In this document: positions 31,490-42,369 of the stretch, in pieces | How the letters are laid out: each line of letters opens with the position of its first letter | Numbering within the stretch: position 1 is the first letter of the stretch | Assembly: GCF_000283155.1 (NCBI RefSeq) | Contig: NW_004454262.1 | Coordinates: forward strand, 525,246 to 589,245 | Source of the DNA: Ceratotherium simum simum | Taxonomy: Eukaryota > Chordata > Mammalia > Perissodactyla > Rhinocerotidae | Length of the DNA stretch: 64,000 nt | Reading direction: 5' to 3' | Position numbers and translations under genes: made by a program | The notes under the pieces: generated by a model | What the model saw: the letters and a program-made list of their open reading frames with translations, nothing else | What the model was told of the DNA's origin: nothing | Database searches by the model: none

Positions 31490-32480
31490 GCTCTTTGTGC
31501 ATAGTATAATAAATCCTTTTTCGTTCCAATATCATTAACATATTCTCTTATACTTTATCTTAAAAGTTGTATCGTTTTCCTCAATCTGAAATTTAGTTTT
31601 GCTTATGGAATGAGGAAGGATCTAATTGTATCCAGTGGAAAGCCCAATATTTTATTGGTTAGTCGATTTTTTCCTTGCTGGTTTATAATGTCACCTCCTG
31701 CATATAGTTCTAAAACATGCACATGTGGGTTATTTCTGGGCTCTTTATTTTATTCTATCAGCCTATTGGTCTATCTGGAACTGATATTACACTGTCTTAA
31801 TTTACTGTTGCTGTTTAATAAATCTTCACATCTGGTAAGATGTGTCCCTCTTTATTTTTACTCTTGTTCAAAATTGTCCTAAATGTACTTGACCACATAA
31901 TATTTATACAAATTTCAGCATCAACTTGTAAACTGAAAAATCATATTGGAACATTATTTGGAATTATGTTGAATTTATGCATTTATTTTGGGATAATTTT
32001 CATCAAGGCTTTCCTGTTCTGAAAATAAAACATGATATAGCTCTCCATGTATTTAGATTTTCTCCTATTTTTTTCAAAATTTCCTTTCGTTCCTAGTTAC
32101 CTTATAGTTTGTGGTACCATACTAATTATATCTTTTTTATTTGCATTTTTAATTATTTGTTACTGACCTACAAGCATACAATTGTTTTTACATCTGCATC
32201 TTGTATCTAGAAACCTTGCTGAGCTGTCTTATTGTTTCAAGTAACTTGTGAGAAAAGGCCACTTGATTTCTTCCTGATTTTTTTTAATGAGTCCTAGTGC
32301 ACTGCCTAGTGCCCCAATTGAATAATGAAAGGAAGCAGGGATGTTGAGTGTCCTTGTCCTTTTCCAGATAGTTAAGGAATTGCTTCTCAAGTTGCACGTT
32401 TCTGTGTATTTGTTTTAGGAGTTTGTGTTCTTTTAAACGCTTTATCGAGTTAAGGACGCTCCCTTCCCATCATAGTTGTT
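31490..32480 (-). mobile_element. Old L1 LINE, antisense, ORF2 region
   Basis: Eroded antisense L1M ORF2. AGCCTATTGGTCTATCTGGAACTGATATTACACTGTCTTAATTTACTG, AATCATATTGGAACATTATTTGGAATTATGTTGAATTTATGC, GATATAGCTCTCCATGTATTTAG and GTAACTTGTGAGAAAAGG follow, in order, the antisense of the RT-to-C-terminal part of ORF2. No open ORF2 frame; plus-strand frames at 31610-32022 are shadows. Confidence 0.75.
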
Positions 32481-32870
32481 AGAAAAAGAGGAAAATTTTT
32501 CTGTAAATATTTCAACTTACCAAAACCTGGTTTGCTCAAAGCCATGTTGATTCTCATGGAGATGGAGTTACTAAAGCTTCACTGAAGAAATTTTGCATTT
32601 GCTTCTGGTGCCCCATGAGTATCCGCCACTCTGAACCAATTCTTATAGTAATACCTTGGCTGGTGATTTTTCACCCCTTGAGAGGTAGGACTCCAACTCA
32701 GGTGCAGGCCCAGCGTTTCAATTCCTCATAAGAATGTGTTTTCCCTGTCAAATTCATGGCATGAATGTGCTTCTTTGTCACCCCTGAATCCTGTAAAAGG
32801 GGTTTGTTATCGCCCTCTCTCCAGGGTTGCAGGTCTACTAAAGTCTTGGCTTTTAAGCATTTTGTTCTGG
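32481..32870. other. Unassigned non-coding sequence
   Basis: No gene recognised. The segment lies between two old LINE pieces and might be LINE sequence too diverged to place. Confidence 0.4.
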
Positions 32871-33720
32871 AAATTTTTGAAACATACTCAAAAGCAGAGA
32901 GAATAGACACATAAATCATAATCAAGTGGGTTAAACAATTATCAAAACTTTTGACAATCTTGTGTTATCTTTCACCCACACACTTTTGGGGAAGAATGAC
33001 TAGACTAGAGTATTTTAAAGCAAATCCCATATTTCATATCATTTGATTCATAAATACTTTGCATCATTTTAAGATTTTTTAAAAAGATAACCACAGTACA
33101 ATGATCTCACTTAAGAAAATGAACAGTTCCTCAATATCATCTAATACTCGGTTTGGCTTTACATTCCTGATTTTCTCAAACATGACATTGTGAGGTTAGT
33201 TTATTTAAATCAGAATCCAAAAAGGTTCCATATATTGCATTTGATCCATAAGTCTTTAAGGTTTCTTTTCATCTCTAACAGTCTCCCCTCCCCCAATTTT
33301 CTTTCATGTCATTTATTTGTTAAAATAAACAGGTAAATTATCTTGTTTCATTTTCCACATTCTAGATCTGGAGATCGCTTCCTTGTAGTGTCATCTAACA
33401 TATTCCCCTATTCCCTATATTTTCTCTAAACTGATAATTAGATGAAGAGGCTTGATTAGATGCTGGTTTAATGTTTTTTGTTTTTGTTTTTGTTTTTTTG
33501 CCAAGAATACACCATAGATGCTGCATTCTGAGTGATGCTAGATGTTAGCATTGAGTCAGTGGGTTCCAGCGTGGTCAGCCTGGTCCAGCGGAGTTCCTCA
33601 TCAACCTTCACCCAGTGGCTTTAGTGGGCAGTTTTGATGGTTGCCTATGTCCACTTTCTCATGAGGGTCTGCAAAATGGTGATCTACTTCTATCATTTCT
33701 TTTGCTTTTATTAGCTGGAA
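32871..33720. repeat. Old L1-type 3' UTR-like repeat, long copy
   Basis: AAACATACTCAAAAGCAGAGAGAATAGACAC...CAATTATCAAAACTTTTGACAATCTTG...AAGCAAATCCCATATTTCATATCATTTGATTCATAAATAC...GATAACCACAGTACAATGATCTCAC...GAATCCAAAAAGGTTCCATATATTGCATTTG...GATTAGATGCTGGTTTAATG continues the family seen at 22390-22640. A (TTTTTG)n tract sits at 33476-33500. Strand uncertain. Confidence 0.6.
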
Positions 33721-33849
33721 TTCTTCTACAAATGTCACTCTGAAGTATAATGTGTACTCCCAAAAAAGGATTAATGCTTGATTCTTATACCTTTATTGAC
33801 CAGTTATTCAGAATAATGAGTGGTGCCCTAGAAACTTCCAAAGTGACTA

Positions 33850-34140
33850 ATTTTGTTAACGTCATTTGAAATCACATATTTTTACATTCTTAAAATGTTT
33901 CAAACCATTATAGTCATCTGTAAACAGCATAGGGTTGGATTTTATTTCTCTATAAATTCATCTAAAAGCCTTTGTCTTTTAGTGAGAAGTCCAGACCATT
34001 TATATTCAGTGACTTATTTGATAAGTATAGTTTTATTTCCATTATTTTTTTCTCTTTATATTTTTGTTTCCTTATTCTGTAGTTTGCTTTATAAGCTATG
34101 TTTTATTTGCATGTATGTTATTTAGTGTTTTCGAATGTAA
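33850..34140 (-). mobile_element. Old L1 LINE, antisense, ORF2 5' region
   Basis: AAACAGCATAGGGTTGGATTTTATTTC...TCATCTAAAAGCCTTTGTCTTTTAGTGAGAAGTCCAGACCATTTATATTCAGTGAC follows the antisense of the L1 ORF2 N-terminal/inter-ORF stretch (compare 45961-46030). The 90-codon plus frame at 33853-34125 is its shadow. Confidence 0.7.
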
Positions 34141-35570
34141 ATACAGTAGACAACTTTTGGGATGTTTTCTCAGGTCATGCCCATTTGCCTAAGAATGCTC
34201 CCGTGGGTGAGCCCTTGGCAGCCATATTTGGATAATAGGACCCTATAACACTGGCCTTAGTGAAGTGAACTAAGGGTAGACATCTGACTCTAACTGGGCT
34301 GATCAAACTTTCTCTCCCAGGGATTTGAAATTGGGACCTTATGTGTGCTAGTCAGTTTGGAGTTCACTCTAGAAGAAAATCTCTAAACCCGAGTCTTTGC
34401 GCCATTCGTAGTGGAAACTGGGGAGACAGAAAAGAATGAAGCAGAGGTGCCAATATACCTAGAAGTATCCTAGAAGGCAGAGCAAGAGAGGGCAAGGAAC
34501 AAAGAGAGGGTGAAGGAATGGAGAGAGAGAGGGACCTGTCTGAGCTCCGGGTTACCTGTGGCTCTTCAGTCCCTGACTCTAACGCTCCATGGGCTCTGCT
34601 GCACTTCCTGCCTCAGCTGCCGTGAATTATCACAGCCATATTTCACTAGACCAGCCTGGTGTTGACTTTTGGTCATGTCACATGATTAAAGCAGCTCTTT
34701 CTCTCAGAGGTGACATATGGCTGCTTCCAAGAGACTCATCGTTGCTGCAGTTAACTGACGTGGACGATGCATCCTCAGAAGGCCAACTACTCTCTTTTTT
34801 ACTCCCGGTGATCTGCTGCCCACACCCACTCAGCCCTTCTCCATTGAAGTGCCATCACCTCTCATGTGATCGATGACAGTCAGCAGGGAGGCCAGGAGCT
34901 AAATGACCCTCTTTATGCCAATGGCTTAGGCTTCCTTGTGGGGCAGAGGTGGGGGTGGGGAGAATGTAAGAATTTTTTTCTTCAGACCCCAAAACAAAAA
35001 CATCCCTATGTTATAAAGATGTCTAATCTCCAATGCTCTTAGGCCTGTGAAGTTACAAAGACCACATTTAGCTCAAAGTCGTGTAAATAAAATATGAATC
35101 ATGAGCACCTTCATTTCCCAGTGTTTCACACCTGTGGCTTCCCTCCTGCACTGGGCAGATTCGCTCAGGTCCAGCTTTGGTCCCACAGAAATGAAAATGC
35201 TTACAGCACATCATCAGCTTCTCCTTTTGCACCATCACTTCCAGCTCATCAGCTTCTCCTTTTGCACCATCACTTCCAGCTGGAGTTCCCACCTAACTCC
35301 TGTTTGAGTTAAGATTAATAAATATATTTGATATTGAAATCATCATTTCCCCTTTGTCTTCTCCCTTGCTCTAACTTCCCACCCCTGTCTCAAGTCATGA
35401 TAAATCCATACATAATTCATTATGGAATAAATTTGCCTTCTTCTTTTGCTATACTTTTTCTATTTGCAACTTCACAACTTCCTAGTGCCTTCCAGCTTTG
35501 AGAGAGAATTTCCTGCCCATTCCCACCCCAATCCACTTAGCAGTATGTCTTGTAAGCTCTGCCAAGTAAG
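34141..35570. other. Unassigned; AG-rich patch and tandem duplication
   Basis: No gene recognised. 34430-34540 is purine-rich (GAGAGA). The 95-codon frame at 34589-34876 has no recognisable domain. The 35-bp tandem duplication lies at 35212-35281. Confidence 0.45.
35212..35281. repeat. Exact 35-bp tandem duplication
   Basis: The unit at 35212-35246 (starting CATCAGCTTCTCC, ending CTTCCAGCT) is repeated without mismatch at 35247-35281. 35 is not a multiple of three, so any frame through it is shifted. Perfect identity implies a recent event, or an assembly error. Confidence 0.95.
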
Positions 35571-36900
35571 CTGATAAAGGTCTAGCATTCTTTTATTGGC
35601 TGTATAATATTCTATTTTACTGATATTTCAAAATTTATCCAACCCTTCCTTTCATTAATTTGTACTATTTCCAAGATTTTTGTCATTGTAAACAGATCTG
35701 TAATCAGCATCTTTGCTCCATGTTGTTTTCCCTACTTATGGGATAGATTCCCAGCAATCAAATGTTGAGTCAAAAGATGTGTCTACTTTCACTTTTAATA
35801 GATATTGTCAGATTGCTTTCCAAAATGTGCTGAAATAATGTACCTTTCCAACTGCAATGGATGAAAATCCTCTTTTTTCCCACATCCCCAACAGTAGTAG
35901 GTGTTATCACTCATTAATTTTTACCAATCTGATGGTTATAAATGCTATCTGGCTGTTACCTTAATTTGTAATTTCCATGACTGTAAAAGAGGTGGAAATA
36001 TTTTTATATGTTTATTGGATTTATTATTTAAATTAATTGAGTTATTTGGATTTACTTTTCTATGAAGTGTCTATTCATATTCTTTGTCCTTTTTTAATTT
36101 GAATTGTGTCTATTCATCATTAAAATAAAAAGCTACTTTTATAACATGGAGATTAACTTTTAATCTGTCATCCATACCACAAATATTATCCCTATTTAAC
36201 ATTAATTTATAGACAGTGTAGCTTTTCTATTAAATTTTTAAAATTATATTTGTTTTTCATTAAAACATGTTCTTCTCTCTTTGATAGATATTTTTTAACA
36301 TTTATTTATTTAATCAACTAGAATTCACTTTTTGTACAAAGTATGAGATGAAAAGTTACTTTCCTTTTTTCTAATGCATTAAGTAACTTCTTAACATTCA
36401 TTAAATCATTTTTTCTGGCCCCACTTATTTGTAATAGTACTTTAGTTATATTCAAAATTCTTATGTATTTTAGAGCCTGTTCATGGGCCATCAAGATGAA
36501 GTGAGCCAGCTATTTTTATAACAAATTTTGATTATTTCAAATTTGGTAGTATAAGTTCTTCCTCTCCTCTCCCACTTCATCCTTTTTAAAACAAAAAAAT
36601 ATATATATAGGAAATTTTATTGTACTAATTCAGATATATTTTGGAATAACATTTTCAAATTTCACAGTTTTAATTAGAATGGCATTACTCAGATAATGTA
36701 CACTAATTTAGGCGCCTTCAACATCTTTAGCCTTTAGAAACAAGGCTAGTCTATTTAGATAATCTGTATTCAGGTCTCAAGTTTTTATTTAGTTTTATTT
36801 ATATTTCTTATTAGAGCTATTCTTACATATTTTATATTATTTGCTATTTAGCGAATCAAATCCCCCCACTTTTTAAGGTATGCTTAATAATACTTTAAAT
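35571..36900 (-). mobile_element. Old L1 LINE, antisense, 3' UTR to RT
   Basis: TATAATATTCTATTTTACTG...TTGTCATTGTAAACAGATCTGTAATCAGCATC...TGGGATAGATTCCCAGCAATC...TGTCAGATTGCTTTCCAAAATG...CCCACATCCCCAACAGTAGTAGGTG...ACCAATCTGATGG is textbook antisense ORF2 C-terminus, heavily substituted. 36240-36900 continues toward the RT. No open frame. Confidence 0.8.
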
Positions 36901-38584
36901 TTCAAAGAAATTTTAAAGGAAGAATTATCAATGATTCTATGCTATAAGGCTGTGAAAAGAAATATGACTCAGAAGAGTTTGGGAAGATTTCAAAAATTAA
37001 ATCCCTTGAAACCATAATAAATGATTCCAGTGAGACATCTGTTTGCATAGGGCAACTGGCCTGCAGCCTCCAGTGTATTCTCCCTCGATGTCTCCCCCAA
37101 ATATCCACGATGACACAGGAGAGGTTGAAAACAGAAAATGAAACTGAAAACTAAGACAGGCAGTTGAGCTAATGTTAGATTCTGAGAAGACTGACACTCA
37201 TTATATGTCAGATGACACAGGACTGAGAAAAAGACAATCAGGGTTTATCTCTTGGAACAATTTGACTTTGCTTAAAGATACAGAAACCACTTGAGCAAAG
37301 AGAGGAGATATTTTGCTTCTCCCCCACCAGGTATCTCAGGAAGCGAGGATTTAGGGCTTGAACCAAAAAGGAATTGTGCCGTTGTTCTCCTGCCTCCAAG
37401 GTGCTGATCTGGGAGTTGACCAGCTTTCTGTCTCCTCTACAGCTTCTTTCCCAACCTCTTACCTTTATTTATTTCCTATTCAAAGACCTAGAGAAAGATT
37501 CCACCAAATCACAGGTGATCAGTCATTGCTAGCCCTCAGGTGCCACTTTGTGAAGCAAGCCGACGCTGTTTCATCACCCCTTTAACCCAGCGCTGCAATC
37601 TGGTCTCCTATGGTCATCTCTCCGTATTCCAGCAGAGATCGCTCTCTGGGTGTTCCTGGACAACAGGTGCAGAGGAGGAGTTCACAGCATACTCAAGTGG
37701 TTGTCCAAACAAGACGCTTCTCTTGTTTTACTCATTTATTTACGTATCCATTCCCCTTTATTCCGCACCCAATTCCCATTCCCTCAGCATTCTCTTTTTT
37801 TCAATAGAAATACTTAAATTTTAGATAATAGAATACATCAGATTTTCGCTATTGTTTGTGCTTTTGGCATTGTGTCTGAGAAGACCTTTCCAGACACCTC
37901 TCTTGAGTGGACTGCTATCAACAACTCTATAAGCTGTAAAAGATAAAACAACTGCTCACAGGTGTTGGACAACCCACACAGGCCTGTAATCCTTGGGAAA
38001 CAAGAAGCACATGAGGTAAACTCTGCATTCCCTTAGACTTTCCCTCTCAGGGCATTTCGCAAACCATGGCACAGAAAAATGGAGCCCAAGCCACGAGTAG
38101 CACTCTCGCAGAATGGAAGAAACAGTGATGGGAATTTAGGATTGCTAAGGTGGCTGGGATTTGGGTGTCAGGCGCTGGAGACAAGGAAGCTGCGTAAAGG
38201 AAACTCAAAAAATCTGTTAAAAAGTATTTCTTGTTTCCTTGGCCAACTTCTAAGCTGTGTATGCCCAAAATGAGACTCTAGAAGGCTTGACTCAGTAGCT
38301 GCTCAAAGGCTAAAAGTGAAACAGAGATTTTAGGGGTTACAGAGGAGGGATATGTTTAAATAATTCTGGCTCAGTCAGGGTGGAAGGACCTTGGCGAATA
38401 CCTCAGAGAGCCCAGAAAGGCCATATTCCATGAGCAAAGACTATGCCCCAGGGCTAAAAATGCTGAGATGAGGGTGAGGTGAGGTTCCCAGGGTGCAAAC
38501 TTGCAAGACCTAAGAGTAAGTGCCTCCTTTAATATTGTGCTCTGGGCAACTCATTTGCCTCATCCTAGTTTTGGTCCTGCAGAC
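36901..38584. other. Unassigned non-coding sequence
   Basis: No gene recognised. 37840-37900 (TTGTTTGTGCTTTTGGCATTGTGTCTGAGAAGACC) resembles a short antisense L1 scrap. Frames at 37358-37824 and 38047-38273 have no domain. Confidence 0.4.
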
Positions 38585-38595
38585 AAGAACTTCAA

Positions 38596-38690
38596 CATAC
38601 TAAACAAAAAAATTAATTATACTAAACAAAATAATATACTAAACTTAATTAATATTAAGTTTAAGATTAATATACTAAACAAAAGAAAAC
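38596..38690 (+). repeat. Repeated TACTAAAC motif with small palindrome
   Basis: ATACTAAAC recurs four times, interleaved with A/T-rich spacers. Between copies three and four lies a palindrome at 38641-38662 with perfect 9-bp arms (AAACTTAAT/ATTAAGTTT) and a 4-nt loop. It looks like local slippage and inversion of A/T-rich sequence. Confidence 0.8.
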
Positions 38691-40630
38691 ACAGAAAAGG
38701 ATGGATAAAATGATTAAAAAGAAGGATACCTTGGTTCTGAAAAAGAACCAAATTGACATTTGAGAATTGAAATATCTAAAATTAATAAAAACCAATGAAT
38801 AAATTAAAAATGCATGGACACAGCAGAAGTCCTAATCAGTGAATTCAAAGACAAGTTGATAGAAAATAGCCAAATGGAAGTATAGAGAGAAAAAGAAAAA
38901 AAATGTAACCATAGAAACAGAAGCCATGTGAGACATAGCCAAAAGATCTAACATAAGTGTAATTGGAGTTGCAAAAAAAGAAGAGAGAAAGAATGAGGAA
39001 TTAAATGAGAACTAAAAAAAGGAAGATAATAGAAAATCTCTTAGAAATTAAAACACACACACACTTATAAATGACCCATAGGCCAAAGAAGCAATTGTAA
39101 TAGAAATTAGTAATGATTCTGAGTTGAAAAATTATGAAAATACATTTCAGAAATTGTGAAATGAAGTTACTTAGAAGGAATTTATAACTTTAAATGCATG
39201 TATTAGAATAAAAGAAAGTCTTAAAAACAATGATCTAAGCGTTCAATCCAAGAAGATAAACAAGGAAGCAAATTAAATCCAAAGAAGGTATAAGAAAAGG
39301 AATAATAAAATTAAGAGTAGAAACAAATGAAATAGAAAACAAACATATAATAGAGAAAATCAACCAGGCCAAAAGTTGGCTCTTTGAAAAACATTTAATA
39401 AATTTGATAAATAACTAGTAAGACCGTTCAAGAAAAAAAATGAGGATGCAAATTATAATAATCATGCGTGAAAAAAGGAACATTAATACTACAGATCCTA
39501 TAATATTTAAAGGATGATGCAAAGTTACTATAAAAAATTTTATACTAATAAATGTGAAAATTCAGATGAGATGAACCAATTCCTTGGGAAAAAACTTATC
39601 AAAGGAACACAAGAAGTAGAAAAACTTAATTGTCCTATATCCTCATAAAATGAATCAAATATCTTTCTGCAAATAAAGCTTCTAGACTAAATGCCTTTAT
39701 TGATGAATTTCTCATGCATATAATAAAAAAATAATATCAACCTTACATAAATTCTTTCTTAGACTAAAGAGGGGAACACTTCTCTTTCATTTTTACAAGA
39801 CCACTGTAATCTTGATACCATAACTACATACGGACATAACAAAAAAGGAAAACAAAAGCCAATGTCTCTCATGAACATAGGTACAAAAATCCTAAACAAA
39901 ATATTAGCAAGTGAAATTTGGCAATATAAAAAATAGATAGTACATCATGACCAAGTAGACCTTATTCTAGGAATAATTTTTTTTTGACATTGTAAAATAA
40001 ATGTAATTTACCATATTTACATATTAAAAGAGAAAAATCATAAAATCATATCAGATGCAGAAAAAGCAGTTGATAAAATTTAACACTGATTATCATAAAA
40101 CTCTCAGCAAACTAGACATAGAAAAGAATTTTCTAATTTTGATAAAGAATATATATAAAAATTACAGATAATGATATACTCAATGGTGAAATATCGAACA
40201 CTTTTTCCCTGATTTCAGGAATGGAACAAGGATGTCCAATATCACCTTTTACATTCAACATTATATGAGAAATTCTACTCAGTTCAACAAAGTGAGAAAA
40301 GAAACAAAATATATAAAGATTGGAAAGTAGTACAACAGTCTTCAATCTCAGATAACATGATTGCATTGAAAATTCAAAGGAGTCTACAAATGGACTATTA
40401 TAATCAATAAGTAAATTTGACAGAATTTCTGAATACAAGATCAACGTAAAACAATATTATTTCTATATGCTACAAATAATAGTAATAAACAATTAGAAAA
40501 TAAAATAAAATGGCATTTATAACAGTATCAAAAATATTAAATATCTAGAAATAAATCTACTGAAAGATATGCAAGACCTCTACACTAAACACTTCAAAAC
40601 AGTACTGAAATTAAAGAAGACCTAAATAAA

Positions 40631-41210
40631 TTACGTAATAGTTAACTGTTGCTATGTACAAAATTACCACAAACTTACTGACTTAAGAAAACACACATTT
40701 ATTATTTTGCAGTTTCCATGGGTCAGAAATTTGTGTGCAGCTTAGCTAAGTCTCTACCTCAAGGTCTCACCAGGTTGACGTCAAGGTAATGATGGGCAGC
40801 ATTCTCATCTGGAGACTTGACTGGAGAAGAATCCACTCCCGAACTCACCCAAAGCTGTTAGCAGAATTTATTGTCTTGTGGCTGTAGAAGTGTGAGCTTC
40901 TTTGATGACTGTGTACTAGAGGTCAGACCAGCTCCTATAGGTTGCCTGCAGTTCCTTGCCATGTAGCCCTCTCTGTAGGCAGTTTACAAGATGGTAGTTT
41001 GCTTCTTCAAGGTTAGCAGGAGAGCAAGAGTAAATCTGACAGCAAGATGGAGTCTTACATAAAATAATGTAATCACAGCAGTGACAGCTCATCACCTGTG
41101 TCGTATTGTATTGGTTAGAAGCAAGTTCTAGGTCCCACCCACACTCACAAGAAGGGGGTTATAAAAAAGAATGAACCCCAGGACGTGGGATCATGGGAGT
41201 CACAATGGTA
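40631..41210. mobile_element. Dispersed repeat inserted in old L1
   Basis: About 580 bp of non-L1 sequence interrupting L1 ORF2 exactly between AAGACCTAAATAAA and ATATACACCATGTCC, which are adjacent in L1. It begins TTAACTGTTGCTATGTACAAAATTACCACAAACTTACTGACTTAAG, passes through TTTATTATTTTGCAGTTTCCATGGGTCAG and TGCCATGTAGCCCTCTC, and ends with TATTGGTTAGAAGCAAGTTCTAGGTCCCACCC...ATCATGGGAGTCACAATGGTA. I recognise it as a widespread mammalian repeat but am not sure of its family or class. Confidence 0.75.
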
Positions 41211-42369
41211 ATATACACCATGTCCATGGATTGGAAGATTCGATATTGTTACTACAGACAACTATCCTAAAATTGATCTATACATTCAGATCATCACAGC
41301 CAAAATTCCAGCTGATTTTTTTCCCATAAATTGACAGATTTCTAAATTTTAAAATTCTAAAATTATAGGGAAATGCAATGGTCTTAGCAGAGCTAAGGCA
41401 ATCTTGAAGAAAATAAAGTTAGGGAATTTTCACCACCAGATTTCAAGATTTACTATAAAGCTACAATGATTTATATACAGTGATATTGGTACAGAGATAG
41501 ACAAATATTCCAGTGGAACATAATAGATTAGTCTGGAAATAGAATTGCACATATACTATCATTTGGTTTACAAAAAAAGGCACCCCTGCAATTCAGTGGG
41601 AAAAGGGTGATATTCTCAAAAAATAGTGCTGGAGCAATTGCATATACATATGAAGGAGAAAATGATCCTTGACTACCTACTTCACACAGTAATAAAAAAA
41701 TTAATTAATGGTGGACAATAGACCTAGATCTTCTCAAAGAAAATATAGACTAATATCTTCATGATTTGGAGGGTAAAGATATCACAAAAAGAATCCCACA
41801 AAAAGAATCCCACAAGCACTAAACATAAAAGAAAAATATAATAATTTTGACTTCAGTTTAATCATGAACTTGTTTTTCAAAAGACATCATTAAGAACATA
41901 AATAGGCAAGTCACAGATTAAAAGATAACAAAAATACATATATCTGTCAAAGAACACATATTCAGGTTATATAAAGAAATTCTGCATTCAAAAAAGAAAA
42001 TAAGATAACTAAAAGTAGAGAAAAGCTTGAATAGGCACCTCATAGATGAATATTTAAATGGCTAATAAGCATAATAAGGTGCCCAACCTCATTAGCCATT
42101 AGAAAAATGCAAACTAAAGCCACAATGTGGGGCTTTTTGTTATCTATTTGTTTTTTTACTGAGGTCACATTGGTTTATAACATTGTATAAATTTCAGGTA
42201 TACATCATTATATTTCAAATTCGGTATAGACTGCATCATTTTCACCACCAAAAGTCTAGTTGCCATCCATCACAATATACATGAGCCCCTTTACCCCTTT
42301 AACACTGTACCTGCCCCCTTCCCCTCTGGTAACCACCAATCTGTTCTCTGTATCTATGTGTTTGTTTAT

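Larger units (their letters stand above)
38585..42130 (+). mobile_element. Old L1 LINE, sense, left part (interrupted)
   Basis: Eroded L1M running in sense orientation through ORF2 in correct order. The pre-RT region (AAAGAAGCAATTGTAATAGAAATTAG, 39079) comes first, then GAAAATCAACCAGGCCAAAAGTTGGCTC (39356). RT follows (CAAAAATCCTAAACAAAATATTAGC, 39885; GGAACAAGGATGTCCAATATCACC, 40223). Then come TTCATGGATTGG-like (41220) and the C-terminal region up to AATGCAAACTAAAGCCACAATGTG (42130). No frame is open. It is split at 40631-41210 by another repeat and at 42130 by a younger antisense L1, resuming at 46791. Confidence 0.88.

Noticed and set aside
38640..38662. TACTAAAC repeats as splicing branch points
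   Set aside because: Similarity to the branch-point consensus is superficial; no acceptor-exon structure follows and the region is LINE debris.
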